Assembly (NCBI GenBank): GCA_022825135.1
Contig: JAJDYN010000025.1
Coordinates: 1 to 64,000, forward strand
From: Gemmatimonadota bacterium
Lineage (GTDB): Bacteria; Gemmatimonadota; Gemmatimonadetes; Longimicrobiales; Gaopeijiaceae
Direction of reading: 5' to 3'
DNA: 64,000 nt
The notes under the pieces were generated by a model, which saw nothing but the letters and a program-made list of their open reading frames with translations, was not told the origin of the DNA and searched no databases. The position numbers were made by a program, and so were the translations under genes. Positions within the stretch are counted from its first letter, which is position 1. Each line of letters starts with the position of its first letter. Shown here piece after piece: positions 45,901 to 55,025 of this stretch.

Positions 45901-47266
45901 CCTGCCGCATGTGGCGGCCGCGATGACCTCGAGCACCGTCTCGGCGATCGCCCGCCGCGTCGATGCGGTGGCCGGCGGGATGGGCATGGAGCGGCGCGTG
46001 GAGGCGAACGGACTCTCGTCGATGGCCGCGAGCCTCTCGGTGCCGGGTGCCGGCGGCCCCGGCCTCGCGCCAGGCGACCAGCCCGGACTCGCCGCCCTTC
46101 TCGGCGGCACTTCCTTTACCATGCCCTTCGGGGTGTCCGGCGCACCGCGGCAGTCCGCCACGGGCACGCAACTGGCGAGCTGGGGGGCGGGCGAGTACCA
46201 CCACCTTGGCGAACCCGGCCAGAGCGCCCTCGACTGGAAGGGCAACATGGCGAGCGCCCACGCCGGGATTGACGCGCGCGTGGGACCCGGCATCCTGGCG
46301 GGTGTAGCGGGCTCGTACTCCTCGGGCAGCTTCGACTTCACCGACAGGACCGGCGCCACCCCGGTGACCGGCACCTACGGCGCCATCATGACCAGCGTCC
46401 ATCCCTACATGGCCTGGTTCTCGGACGGGGGCGACGCCTCGGTGTGGGGCTCGGCCGGGCTCGGCCGGGGCGAAATCGAGGTCGATGACGCGCGCGAGGG
46501 GCTCCGAACCAGCCACGCCGGCATGTTGACCGGGGCGGGAGGCGCCAGCTACCAGCTGGTCACGCGCGGCCTGGGCGGTGTCCGGGTCAAGGCCGAGGGA
46601 TGGGCCGGCCGGGTCGTGGTCGATGGCGGCGCGCAGATCGAAGAGGTCACGCTGAACATGCGGCGCGGCAAGCTCGCACTGGAGCTGACGCAGGGCTTCC
46701 GTGCCGGCGCGGGTCAGGAGGTGGCGTTGCTGCTCGAGGGCGGGATGCGCTACGACAACGGGGACGGCGTGAACGGCGCCGGCGCGGAAGTCGCCGGCGG
46801 GCTGCGTTACAACAGCTCGAAACTGGGGTTGACCGCCGAGGGCCGCGGCCGGTTCGTCATTCTGGCGCGCGACGGCTACGAGGAGTGGGGCCTCGGGGGC
46901 ATGCTGATGTTCGACCCGGCGACCCGTGGCCAGGGGGTGTCGATCCGGGTGGCGCCGTCATACGGTGACCACCGGAGCGGGGTGAACCAGCTCTGGGAGC
47001 GGGGGATGTACGGCGCGGTGGGCGGCCGCGACCGGGGCATGGGTCCCGGCGTGGACGGCGAGGTCGCCTACGGCATCGCCGGCTTCCAGGGGACGCCCTA
47101 CAGCGCCTTCCAACTGGCCGGGAGCGGCATGCGCGCGTTTACGAGCGGCGTGCGCTACGATCTCGGCGCGGGCGTCGGACTGCGGCTCGAGGGCACCCGG
47201 CGTGTGAGCGGGCTCGGGGGAGCCCGGCACTCGGTGGGCGTCCGTGGAAGGATCAGGTTGCGTTAG
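42965..47266 (+). CDS. Seven-FN3 surface protein with C-terminal autotransporter-like barrel
   Basis: A 1433-aa exported protein. A signal peptide covers residues 1-31. A Cadherin/SbsA-like N-terminal domain (about 45-260, [17 protein letters not shown]) is followed by seven FN3 domains of about 100 residues, each starting [20 protein letters not shown] and similar, and containing ITGYRIEVS and [10 protein letters not shown]. From about residue 975 a helical linker ([20 protein letters not shown]) leads into roughly 330 residues of alternating Gly/aromatic strands ([40 protein letters not shown]) typical of an outer-membrane barrel. The end (RGRIRLR) lacks a terminal aromatic residue. It looks like an adhesin displayed through its own barrel. 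Confidence 0.82.
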   Translation: MIPNQPGVPVRSLLAAAVTWAFLAPSTGVRAEDPSPGGSHEEVPSLSGGAPAAVAAQPTTSISWSWIGAPAQDSARLTIRFSESVTGFTVSDLNINCAPQPAAGCAEAVPLASDAGMSFSVTLRMPQDYDGFVTVWIPLNVVPEGNLLSNVINREVDTRGPEVDAAQVNGDEVVVTFDEDLNQNFVPPSSDFQVSFLRGGTFNVETISRVELSLREVFLILASPVDTLATVRVFYDDRGANAIRDRIGNRASGFDIEVANVTGVARSGVPGVPGDLTATADGPDAIELEWDAPTSDGGREITGYQIEVSADGGDNWGNLVRNTRNTDNSYRDDGLSAGVTRHYRVSAINFNGAGDPSNVAGATTEEVVPGAPRSLTALARGTSAIELRWRAPPSGGSTPITGYRIEVSRTGTGGWVALEANTESRATSFRHDDLRPNSTRHYRVAAINRAGTSPWSDVARATTEVAVPGAPTGLRATPRGMGRSDQILLTWNPPADDGGSPITGYRIEWRSSGASDWIILVASTNSTVTTYLHTGLLPGTTRFYRVSAVNSRGTGRASNVVEGTTSAAPPGPPHNVRARGTGPNSALLAWDAPETDGGARVTGYAIQRIGPSDNSWITHRSNTGTTATTFTDTGLEPVTRYQYRVAAINGVGRGEFSPSPPLPPAAAITHADLAGIPTGLAARKVGTSRIDLSWNAPRYSGGVSIFGYRIEASDDGGATWNIIRRNTNSTTTTFSDVNLRPATTRHYRVAAINLAGLGPFSNTARATTDATLPGVPRRLNAESAGTSRIDLSWQAPADDGGARITGYRIEVSADGGRGWEDLAANTRATTTAYTHSGLAPASTRHYRVSAVNRIGVGDASRVVGSTTDATAPDAPTGLVATAVTPTRIDLFWVAPAYNGGAPITGYRIEVSENAAAWADLVTSTESTTTTFSHAGLLPGSTRHYRVSAINRAGTGAPSASASAATDDPVQRAGRLNTRVLPHVAAAMTSSTVSAIARRVDAVAGGMGMERRVEANGLSSMAASLSVPGAGGPGLAPGDQPGLAALLGGTSFTMPFGVSGAPRQSATGTQLASWGAGEYHHLGEPGQSALDWKGNMASAHAGIDARVGPGILAGVAGSYSSGSFDFTDRTGATPVTGTYGAIMTSVHPYMAWFSDGGDASVWGSAGLGRGEIEVDDAREGLRTSHAGMLTGAGGASYQLVTRGLGGVRVKAEGWAGRVVVDGGAQIEEVTLNMRRGKLALELTQGFRAGAGQEVALLLEGGMRYDNGDGVNGAGAEVAGGLRYNSSKLGLTAEGRGRFVILARDGYEEWGLGGMLMFDPATRGQGVSIRVAPSYGDHRSGVNQLWERGMYGAVGGRDRGMGPGVDGEVAYGIAGFQGTPYSAFQLAGSGMRAFTSGVRYDLGAGVGLRLEGTRRVSGLGGARHSVGVRGRIRLR

Positions 47267-49428
47267 GGGCGCGAGCGTGCCCGACCCGTCGCCCTGCCCT
47301 CCGAATGCAACTGCAGCACCGGACCCTGGTCCCGCTCCAGCGCGCTGCCCCGCCCGGACAGGCTGGGGTTGTTCATGAAGTAGTCGTGGGCGCTGAAAGC
47401 CCGCTTGCCGTCCGGTACCCGGCTGTAGGAGCCGTCCGCCGCCAGGCGCCAGCTGCTTTCGGTGTCCTTCAGGTTCGCGACCATGATCTCGTCGAGGATC
47501 TGGCGGTGCACCGTCGGGTTGGTGACCGGAACCAGCAGCTCCACGCGCCGGTCCAGGTTGCGCGGCATCCAGTCCGCCGAGGAGATGAACACCCTGGCCC
47601 GGTCCGAAGGCAGCCCTGCCCCGCCGCCCACGCACACGATGCGCGAGTGCTCCAGGAACCGGCCCACGATGCTGGTCACCGTGATGTTCTCGGAGAGTCC
47701 GGGGACCCCGGGGCGCAGGCAGCAGATGCCGCGCACCACGAGATGCACCTTCACTCCCGCGCGCGAGGCGTCGTAGAGCGCGTCGATGACCTCGCTGTCC
47801 AGCAGGGAGTTCATCTTGGCCCAGATGCCCGCGGGCTCTCCCCGGCGCGCGCGTTCGGCCTCGGCGGCGATGAGTTCGAGCAGCGTGCTGCGCAGGGTGA
47901 AGGGCGCGATGGCAAGCTGGTCCAGGCCCTCCGGACGCGCATAGCCGGTCATGAAGTTGAAGGCCCGCGCGGCGTCTCGCGCCAGCGCCGGGTCACACGT
48001 GAAATAGGACAGGTCGGTGTAGATCTTGGCGGTCACCGGGTGGTAGTTGCCCGTCCCGAAGTGGACGTAGGAGCGCAGGGAGCCGCCTTCCCGGCGCACC
48101 ACCAGCGAGATCTTGGCGTGCGTCTTCAGCTCCGCCACCCCGAAGACGACATGCACCCCGGCGCGCTCCATGCCCCGCGCGAAGGCGATGTTGGCGGCCT
48201 CGTCGAAGCGGGCCTTGAGCTCGACCAGCGCGGTCACGTTCTTGCCCGCCTCGGCGGCCTCGATCAGCGCGGTCACGATCGGGGAATCCTGGCTGGTCCG
48301 GTAGAGCGTCTGCTTGATGGCCACCACGGCCGGATCCTCGGCGGCCTGGCGCAGCAACTGCACCACCACGTCGAAGCTCTCGTAGGGATGGTGCACGAGG
48401 ATGTCCTTCATGCGGATGGCCGCGAAGCAGTCCCCGCCGAAGTCGCGAATCCGTTCCGGGAAGCGCGCGTTGTACGGCGGAAACACGAGATCGGGCCGGT
48501 CATCCCCGATGAGTTGCGCGGTGTCGCCCAGCCCCAGCAGGTCGCCCTCGCGGAAGATGTCCCCGGCGCCGACGTCCAGCTCGCGCATCAGGAAGCGCTG
48601 CAAGGCCTCGGACATGCCGCGCGACACCCTCAGGTGAATGACCCGGCCCCGGCGCCTGCGCTTGAGGGCGGACTCGAATTCCAGCAGCAGATCCTCGGCC
48701 TCGTCCTCGATCTCCACATCGCTGTCGCGGATCACGCGAAAATACCCCGTCTCCCTGACCTCGAAGCCCGGGAAGAGGCTGTCGAGGTTCATCGCGAGCA
48801 GCTCCTCGAGGCGAATGAAGCGGTGCGTCTCCCCGGGAATGGCGATGAAGCGGTCGATCTGGGAAGGAAGCGGCAGAAGGGCGTGCATCTCGGTTCCGTC
48901 GCGCGGGCGCGCCAGCGACAGCACCATCGCGTAGCCGGTATTGGGGATGAACGGGAAGGGATGGGCCGGATCCACGGCCAGGGGGGTGAGAACCTGGAAG
49001 ATCTGCTCGTCGAAGTAGGCGTCGAGGGTGGAGCGCGCGGCCCCGCTCAACTCGCGCGGATGCGCGATGACGATGCCGACGCGGCGCAGTTCGTCACGCA
49101 TTTCGCGCCATCTCTTCTGCTGGCGCACCATCAGCGCCCTGGCGCGGCGGTCGATGGCCCTGAGCTGCTGCGCCGGCGTCATGCCCTCGGGGGTCGTGGT
49201 GGTGATGCCGGCGTCCACCTGTGCCCTCAGCCCGGCCACGCGCACCATGTAGAACTCGTCGAGGTTCGTGGCGGAGATGGAGAGGAAGCGAAGCCGCTCC
49301 AGCAGCGGATGGCGGGAGCTCGAGGACTCCGCCAGCACGCGCTCGTTGAACGCCAGCCACGAGAGCTCCCGGTTGATGAAACGCTCGGGGGTCTCGGGCG
49401 TCGGGATCGCGGCTGCTGCCTGGGTCAC
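47263..49428 (-). CDS. ppk1: Polyphosphate kinase 1
   Basis: A 721-aa enzyme that polymerises the ATP gamma-phosphate into polyphosphate reversibly. Family motifs are [19 protein letters not shown] at the N-terminus, [36 protein letters not shown], and the phosphorylated His in [14 protein letters not shown]. The second histidine ([11 protein letters not shown]) and [20 protein letters not shown] are also present. GTG at 49428 ([12 protein letters not shown]) is chosen; a GTG at 49518 would add 30 Pro/Arg residues. Its stop overlaps the convergent FN3-barrel gene stop by 4 nt. It lies downstream of the GH12-like gene and 8 kb from PhoBR, with which it may share a phosphate role. Confidence 0.95.
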   Translation of the reverse strand: MTQAAAAIPTPETPERFINRELSWLAFNERVLAESSSSRHPLLERLRFLSISATNLDEFYMVRVAGLRAQVDAGITTTTPEGMTPAQQLRAIDRRARALMVRQQKRWREMRDELRRVGIVIAHPRELSGAARSTLDAYFDEQIFQVLTPLAVDPAHPFPFIPNTGYAMVLSLARPRDGTEMHALLPLPSQIDRFIAIPGETHRFIRLEELLAMNLDSLFPGFEVRETGYFRVIRDSDVEIEDEAEDLLLEFESALKRRRRGRVIHLRVSRGMSEALQRFLMRELDVGAGDIFREGDLLGLGDTAQLIGDDRPDLVFPPYNARFPERIRDFGGDCFAAIRMKDILVHHPYESFDVVVQLLRQAAEDPAVVAIKQTLYRTSQDSPIVTALIEAAEAGKNVTALVELKARFDEAANIAFARGMERAGVHVVFGVAELKTHAKISLVVRREGGSLRSYVHFGTGNYHPVTAKIYTDLSYFTCDPALARDAARAFNFMTGYARPEGLDQLAIAPFTLRSTLLELIAAEAERARRGEPAGIWAKMNSLLDSEVIDALYDASRAGVKVHLVVRGICCLRPGVPGLSENITVTSIVGRFLEHSRIVCVGGGAGLPSDRARVFISSADWMPRNLDRRVELLVPVTNPTVHRQILDEIMVANLKDTESSWRLAADGSYSRVPDGKRAFSAHDYFMNNPSLSGRGSALERDQGPVLQLHSEGRATGRARSRP

Positions 49429-49567
49429 GCGGATCGGCTCCGGCACCGGGGACACGAAACGCCGCCCCGCCGGTCCCGGCCGGTGCGGCGCATGTCGAAG
49501 ACCGTACCCTTCTTTCACTTCACCGGGCGCGTCAAGGTTCCTGCCGCGGACTTCCGCGGGCAGACCG

Positions 49568-50797
49568 TCAGCGGAGGTGGACCCGGAAGTCCTTTAGCCA
49601 GAGTTCGCCCGCGCCACTGACAGCCTCGTTGCCGAACTCGATCGCGGTCAGGTAGTGGTGGGCCGGCAGGTAACCCCTTTCGATCAGGTAGCGGAAGAGG
49701 GCCAGCAGGTCGACGGAACCGACGAGCAGATCCCTGTGCCGCACCAGAGCCATGTAGTCGGCGACCAGCTCGCGGCCGCCGTCGGCGTCCGGCCAGACCC
49801 TGTCCGGCCAATGGTACAGATCCCACAGCACGCCATCGATCCGGACCGGGCCGACATAGAACTCCTGGCCGGCCGGCCGGAAATCATGATCCAGCCAGAT
49901 CATCACTTCGTGTGAGATGCCGGACACGCTGGGCGGATCGTCGCGGGTGATCCAGAAGTCGAACGCGAGGTTGTACGTGCCCTCGACCTTGAGGTAGGCC
50001 TCGTAGTCGACCTCCAGGGCCTCGATGGCGTCGATTCGTCGAGGCAGTTCCGGCGTGGTCGACCGTGGATGCCACGGTTTGTGCCCGTAGATCAGCTCCG
50101 GATAGGCCTTGACCTGCGCCCTCCTTGTCGGCCAGCGCCACCGCCAGCCGTATTCCACCCTCTCGACCAGCCCGGGCAGGGTCCGCCGCATGATGCACTG
50201 CTCGTAGTCTCGCGTCTCCTGCCGGTTCCAGACGTTGTTGAAGTACGAGAAGTCTCCCACGAACCACTCTTCCCAGCCCCGGCAGGCCATGACCTCCGGC
50301 GCCAGAGGCGTGGGATCCGCGGGCGGAGGCGTGGCGTCGAAGCGTACGGGTCCGGGGATGGTTGCCTGAGCGGTGCCCGATATCGAACCCGTCGTCGCCG
50401 TTATCGCCGCGTGTCCTCCTCCGGCTGCCTCCACGACACCCGCTGCATCGACCGTCGCCACCGACAGGTCGCTGGATTCCCATCTGAACGACACGCCGGC
50501 AACCCCGTTGCCGCTCGCATCCGCGGCCGCCGCCGCCAGCCGCACCGTGTCCCCGATCGCCCGCAGCGTCACCGCGGCGGGGGAGAGGACGATGCTCGCA
50601 GGCCCGACGGACGGCGGCGCAACCGGCGCCTCGTCCGCCCCACAGCCCGCCAGGCAGGGGACGACGATCCACGTGAGCGGGATGCGCGAAGGCGAGCTCG
50701 CGAAACGGCGCACCGCCTGCCCGAACAGGCGGATTCGGGGACGTCGATCCGGACGGCCGTCCGCGCGGGGTGCGCCCGTGGTCAGGTGTGCCGGCAT
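49568..50797 (-). CDS. GH12-like glycoside hydrolase lipoprotein with Ig-like domain
   Basis: A 409-aa lipoprotein (lipobox [10 protein letters not shown] at about residue 50). Residues about 60-140 form a bacterial Ig-like (BIG2) domain: [20 protein letters not shown] and [20 protein letters not shown]. The rest matches family 12 endoglucanases: [47 protein letters not shown], and the catalytic Glu297 in [12 protein letters not shown] second acidic residue near the end ([11 protein letters not shown]) fits the acid/base position. Family 12 enzymes cut beta-1,4-glucans or xyloglucan. ATG at 50797 gives a long n-region; GTG at 50713 would give a normal signal length. Confidence 0.75.
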   Translation of the reverse strand: MPAHLTTGAPRADGRPDRRPRIRLFGQAVRRFASSPSRIPLTWIVVPCLAGCGADEAPVAPPSVGPASIVLSPAAVTLRAIGDTVRLAAAAADASGNGVAGVSFRWESSDLSVATVDAAGVVEAAGGGHAAITATTGSISGTAQATIPGPVRFDATPPPADPTPLAPEVMACRGWEEWFVGDFSYFNNVWNRQETRDYEQCIMRRTLPGLVERVEYGWRWRWPTRRAQVKAYPELIYGHKPWHPRSTTPELPRRIDAIEALEVDYEAYLKVEGTYNLAFDFWITRDDPPSVSGISHEVMIWLDHDFRPAGQEFYVGPVRIDGVLWDLYHWPDRVWPDADGGRELVADYMALVRHRDLLVGSVDLLALFRYLIERGYLPAHHYLTAIEFGNEAVSGAGELWLKDFRVHLR

Positions 50798-51054
50798 TCG
50801 TGGTGCTCTCTGTCGTAGCTCGTAGCGGAGGCGTGCCGATCCACGCGACGCAAGGTTACACCGTGGGCCATTTTCCCTTGAGGAACAACCGCCGGCCCGT
50901 TGTTGCCCAGGAAGACCCCGACTGGCGCGTGTCTCCGCCGCATGCGCTAGATTCGACGGTCCATGGATGCTTCGCAGTTCGAATGCACGGCCGGAGTTCG
51001 TTCCCGGGGCTGTCGGAGCACGGACAGGGCTTTCCGAAGAGCCGCGGAACACTG

Positions 51055-52026
51055 ATGAAAGACCTCAACATCCTTCCCGGCGCGGCCACCGCGGGCAACG
51101 GTGCGGGCAGAGGCCGGCTCGCGGATCTGCCGCGCGTGGCCGAGTCACCTCCGCAGGTCCCGTTGCGGGCACTGGACCAGCTCTGGTTCCAGGTGAGCGG
51201 CACGGTGTGCAACCTGCGCTGTCGCCACTGCTTCATCTCGTGCAGCCCGGACAACCATTCGTTCTGGTTCATGACCCGCGGCCAGGTCGCCGCGGCTCTC
51301 GCCGAGTCCGTTCCGCTGGGGGTGAAGGAGTACTACTTCACCGGTGGCGAGCCCTTCATGAACCACGAGATGTGCGCCATCCTCGAGGATACGCTGGAGC
51401 TGGGTCCCGCCACGGTGCTGACCAACGCGACGCTCCTGCCGGAGCGAACGGTGCAGGAGCTTGCCCGGCTGGCGGCCGGATCGGCGTATTCGCTGGAACT
51501 GAGGGTGAGCCTGGACGGAGTCACCCCGGAGATGAACGACGCCATCCGCGGAGAGGGGACCTTCGCGCGCTGCATGGAGGGCGTTCAGCGGCTGGTGGGC
51601 GCGGGATTCCTGCCCATCATCACCGCCATGCAGAGCTGGTCCGACGCCGAGACCGGACGCATCCTCGGCGACTTTCGCGAGCTCCTGGCGGACATCGGAT
51701 ACGAGCGCGCGCGGCTGAAGATCATCCCGCCGCTGCTGATCGGCGAGGAAGCCCGGCGCACGCGGGGGTATGCTCCGTCGATGCGCGTCACTCACGAGAT
51801 GCTGCACGGCTTCGATCTCGATCAGCTTCTGTGCACGCGCGCGCGGCTGGTTACGGCCGCCGGGGTCCACGTCTGCCCCATCCTGCTCGATTATCCGGAC
51901 GCGCGCCTGGGCGACACCCTGGGCGAAGCGGTGGCGCGGCCCGCCTCTCTGTCCGAGCAGCCCTGCTACACCTGCTACCTGCACGGGTCCATCTGCGCCA
52001 ACACCGCGGCGAGCAGCGAGTTCTAG
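51055..52026 (+). CDS. Radical SAM protein with C-terminal Cys motif (SPASM/twitch-like)
   Basis: A 323-aa radical SAM enzyme. The [4Fe-4S]-SAM motif is VCNLRCRHC (Cys52, Cys56, Cys59), with another Cys at 63. SAM-binding features are EYYFTGGEPFMN and LELRVSLDG. The C-terminus carries a second Cys set, VCPILLDYP and CYTCYLHGSIC, suggesting an auxiliary cluster as in SPASM or twitch enzymes that modify peptides or small molecules. ATG at 51055 fits the family N-terminus; the longer frame from 50770 crosses the divergent promoter. It is followed 3 nt later by a phosphoesterase-fold gene. The substrate is unknown; no precursor peptide gene was found next to it. Confidence 0.85.
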   Translation: MKDLNILPGAATAGNGAGRGRLADLPRVAESPPQVPLRALDQLWFQVSGTVCNLRCRHCFISCSPDNHSFWFMTRGQVAAALAESVPLGVKEYYFTGGEPFMNHEMCAILEDTLELGPATVLTNATLLPERTVQELARLAAGSAYSLELRVSLDGVTPEMNDAIRGEGTFARCMEGVQRLVGAGFLPIITAMQSWSDAETGRILGDFRELLADIGYERARLKIIPPLLIGEEARRTRGYAPSMRVTHEMLHGFDLDQLLCTRARLVTAAGVHVCPILLDYPDARLGDTLGEAVARPASLSEQPCYTCYLHGSICANTAASSEF

Positions 52027-52029
52027 CGG

Positions 52030-52887
52030 GTGGTTGAATCGGCGCGAGCACCGGGAACGGAGGGTGCCGGGCCGGTCCCGCGGCACGGGGCGGAGCCGGA
52101 CCGGTTCGATCGCGTGGCGGTGTTCGGCGGCGTGTACTCCAACCACCTGGCGCTGGGGGCCGCGGTCGAGGATGCGAGGGCACGCGGCGCGGAGGCGCTC
52201 TTCTGCCTGGGCGATCTGGGGGGGTTCGGGCCCAATCCGGACAAGGTCTTCCCCGTCCTCCGGCGCGAGGGGGTGCGGGTGGTCCAGGGCAACTACGACG
52301 ACTCCATCGGGCGCGGGCTGGACGACTGCCGGTGCGGCTATACCGACCCGCGCGACAACCACTATGCCAGGCTGGCGTACGACTACGCCCTCTCCAACAC
52401 GTCCGGCGCGCATCGCCGCTGGCTGGCCGCGCTCCCGCCCGCCATCCGCTTCCGGCTGGGCAATCTGCGTGTGCTCGCCTGTCACGGCAGCCCCCGTCAG
52501 GTCAACGAGTTCCTGTGGGAAACCACCACGCCCTCGCATTTCCTGGCGAAGCTTGCCGCGGACGCGGGCTGCGACGTGATTCTGGGCGGACATACGGGCA
52601 TCCACTGGGCCCGGCGGTTCGCGCCCCGGGGCTGGTACGTCAACGCGGGGGCGCTGGGGCGGCCGGCGAACGACGGGCGAACCTGCGTCTGGTATGCTAT
52701 GGTAACGGCCGACGGGGACCGGCTGAGCGTCGACTTCGTGCCGGTCCGCTACGATCACGAGGCGCTGGCCCGCGAGATGGCGGGAGAGGGCATCTGTGAG
52801 GAGTTCATCACGACCATTCGCACCGGGTGGTGGACCACCTGCCTGGAGATCCTGCCGGGCAAGGAACGCGCGCGCGGGCGCTACTGA
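52030..52887 (+). CDS. Calcineurin-like phosphoesterase-fold protein with altered metal ligands
   Basis: A 285-aa protein of the YfcE-like phosphoesterase fold. Conserved blocks are CLGDLGGFGPNPDKV, VVQGNYDDSIG with LDDCRCGYTDP, LACHGSPRQVNEFLWE and GGHTGIHWARR. Motif I, normally DIHGN, reads GGVYSN, so the first Asp and His ligands are Gly34 and Tyr36. In the last motif, GHTH, the second His is Gly190. It may be inactive, use a different metal set, or act as a binding protein. GTG at 52030 lies 3 nt after the radical SAM stop, so the two are co-expressed. Confidence 0.8.
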   Translation: MVESARAPGTEGAGPVPRHGAEPDRFDRVAVFGGVYSNHLALGAAVEDARARGAEALFCLGDLGGFGPNPDKVFPVLRREGVRVVQGNYDDSIGRGLDDCRCGYTDPRDNHYARLAYDYALSNTSGAHRRWLAALPPAIRFRLGNLRVLACHGSPRQVNEFLWETTTPSHFLAKLAADAGCDVILGGHTGIHWARRFAPRGWYVNAGALGRPANDGRTCVWYAMVTADGDRLSVDFVPVRYDHEALAREMAGEGICEEFITTIRTGWWTTCLEILPGKERARGRY

Positions 52888-52935
52888 AGCCCGGCCGGCG
52901 GGACCTTCTTCCGGTACGCCGGCCGGGAGACGCCG

Positions 52936-54759
52936 TTGAGCACGCACATCGCCTACCTGGATGGTCCGCGCCTGCGCCGCTCGCTGGTCGCCGCTTGCGA
53001 GTACACCCGCCAGCAGCGCCAGGAACTCAACCGCATCAACGTCTTTCCGGTGCCCGACGGCGATACCGGCACCAATCTGGCGCTCACCGTGGAAGCCATC
53101 GCCGACCGCCTGAGGCGCAACCGGGACCGGGACGTCTCGACCGTGGCCGACGAGGCGGCCGAAGCGGCGCTGCTGGGCGCCCGCGGCAACAGCGGGATGA
53201 TGCTGTCGCACTTCCTCCTGGGCTTCGCGGCCCGGCTGAAGGGGCGCCGGCGCGTGGGTCCGCGCGGGTTTGCGGGCGCGCTCGGCGGCGGCATCGACAA
53301 CCTGTACGATGCTCTCGACAATCCGGTCGAGGGCACCATTCTGACCGTCATCCGCGACACCGCGAACGCCGCCCGCGAGGCGGCCGCCACGGACTTCGTT
53401 CCCTGTGTCGAGGGACTGGTGGACGCGGCCCGCGAGTCCCTCGAGCGCACGCCTTCGCTGCTCCCGGTGCTGAAGGAAGCCGGGGTGGTGGATGCGGGCG
53501 GGCGCGGCTTCGTGCACATGCTGGAGGGCGTGCTCCTGCTCATCAACGGCGACCCCATCGTCGCCGCGGACGAGACCGACTACTCGGATGCCCCGGCCGC
53601 GGTTGCGGAGATCGAGTACCCGGAGGACGAGGAGCAATACCGTTACTGCACGGAGGCGCTGGTCCGGGGCGAGGGGCTGCCGGCGTCGACCATCGTGCGC
53701 GAGGAGCTGCGCCGCCACGGGGACTCCATCATCGTGGTCAGCTCGGACACCCTGCTGAAGGTGCACATCCACACCGACGGCCCCGAGGGCGTCTTTTCGT
53801 ACCTCCGCACCCTGGGGCGGCTGGCGACGAAGAAGGCCGAGGACATGCGCGCGCAGCACGCGGCGGCCCGTCACGGCGGCGGGGGCCACCGGAGCCTGGT
53901 GCGGCGGCCGTTCGCGGTCGTGACCGACAGCGGCAACGACCTTCCCGAGGAAATCATCCGGGCGCACGGCATCCACGTGGTCCCGGCCATCCTGGTGGAC
54001 GGGGGCCGGCCCCTGCGCGACGGCATCGACATCACCGCCGACGACTTCCACGAGAAGATGCGCGACGCCGGCGGCGAACTCCCCACCACCTCCCAGCCTC
54101 CGCCGCAGGCCTTCGTGGACGGGTTCACCCGCGCCGCGGAGGACGGGGACCGCATCCTGGGGGTGCTGCTGGGCAGCGGCGTGTCCGGCACCTTCGGCTC
54201 GGCGGAGGCCGCGGCGCGCACCTTCGACCGTGTGCCGGTGCACCTCTTCGATTCGCGCGGCGTGTCGGTGCTCGAGGGGCTGATGGTGCTCAAGGCGGCC
54301 GAGCTGGCGGAGAGCGGGATGTCCGCCGGGGAGATTCTGGCCGAACTCGCCCGCGTGCGCGATCAGTCGGGCATCTTCGCCACCGTGGACACCTTCGACC
54401 GCCTGCTGCATTCCGGCCGCGTGGGCAAGGGCCAGGCGTGGGTCGGGGGCATGCTGGGCGTGAAGCCCATCCTGTCGCTGACCGATGAAGGGAAGGTCGG
54501 TCCGGTCGGCAAGGTGATCGGCCGGAGAAAGGTCCTTCCGGCGGTGATGGGGCTCCTGGAAGACCGCATCCCGTCCGGCGCGAAGAAGCTGCGCTTCGGC
54601 GTGGTGCACGTCGGGTATCCCGAGATCGTCGAGAGGGTCTCGACCGCGTTGCGGGCGCGTTACGGCGACGTCGACATCCTCAGCGGGCCCGCGACCCCGA
54701 TCTTCGCCACCCACGTGGGGCTGGGCGCCTGGTGCCTGGCCTACATGGTGGAGGACTGA
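52936..54759 (+). CDS. Fatty acid kinase fusion: FakA (DAK-like) plus FakB (DegV)
   Basis: A 607-aa fusion. Residues 1-200 form the DhaL/DAK ATP-binding domain with NVFPVPDGDTGTN and GARGNSGMMLSHFL. Residues about 215-310 are the FakA middle part (EEQYRYCTEALVRGEGLP, LLKVHIHTDGPEGV). From about 325 a DegV domain follows: FAVVTDSGNDLPEE, PTTSQPPPQAFVDGF, LLGSGVSGTFGSAEAAA and the fatty-acid pocket region IFATVDTFDRLLHSGRVGKG. In Firmicutes, FakA phosphorylates a fatty acid bound by a separate FakB; here both are one chain. The start is TTG at 52936. It lies 48 nt after the phosphoesterase gene in the same direction. Confidence 0.9.
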   Translation: MSTHIAYLDGPRLRRSLVAACEYTRQQRQELNRINVFPVPDGDTGTNLALTVEAIADRLRRNRDRDVSTVADEAAEAALLGARGNSGMMLSHFLLGFAARLKGRRRVGPRGFAGALGGGIDNLYDALDNPVEGTILTVIRDTANAAREAAATDFVPCVEGLVDAARESLERTPSLLPVLKEAGVVDAGGRGFVHMLEGVLLLINGDPIVAADETDYSDAPAAVAEIEYPEDEEQYRYCTEALVRGEGLPASTIVREELRRHGDSIIVVSSDTLLKVHIHTDGPEGVFSYLRTLGRLATKKAEDMRAQHAAARHGGGGHRSLVRRPFAVVTDSGNDLPEEIIRAHGIHVVPAILVDGGRPLRDGIDITADDFHEKMRDAGGELPTTSQPPPQAFVDGFTRAAEDGDRILGVLLGSGVSGTFGSAEAAARTFDRVPVHLFDSRGVSVLEGLMVLKAAELAESGMSAGEILAELARVRDQSGIFATVDTFDRLLHSGRVGKGQAWVGGMLGVKPILSLTDEGKVGPVGKVIGRRKVLPAVMGLLEDRIPSGAKKLRFGVVHVGYPEIVERVSTALRARYGDVDILSGPATPIFATHVGLGAWCLAYMVED

Positions 54760-54829
54760 GGCAGCTCCGGCGCCGTCGCGGACAGCAGATCGTCCTTTCG
54801 GAAGCCGCTCTCCCGCCGCGCGAGAATCC

Positions 54830-54906
54830 CCGTTACCCGCGCGTTACGTGCCTTATCCTGGGGCGTTACAGACCCTATCCTGCCGCGTTACACGCTCTCC
54901 TTAGGT
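54830..54906 (+). promoter_or_regulatory. Phased CGTTAC repeat array, PHO-box-like operator
   Basis: CGTTAC occurs at 54831, 54842, 54864 and 54886, i.e. at steps of 11, 22 and 22 bp. The 11-mers between them share a second motif, TTATCCTGGGG (54853) and CTATCCTGCCG (54875), so the array is a run of 11-bp units alternating in type. PhoB-family regulators bind 11-bp direct repeats, and phoB/phoR lie downstream in this locus. The array ends about 120 bp upstream of the TonB receptor start. The PhoB link is inference. Confidence 0.6.
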
Positions 54907-55025
54907 TCCGTGCGGCACCGATGAGACCGGGTCGCCGTGCCCGGCGTTCATCCGCACCTGCAGGCCTGCCCTGCACGAACCTGTCGCCCGCGGGCCGCCT
55001 CGCGGGACCCTCTCTCGGAGATGCG

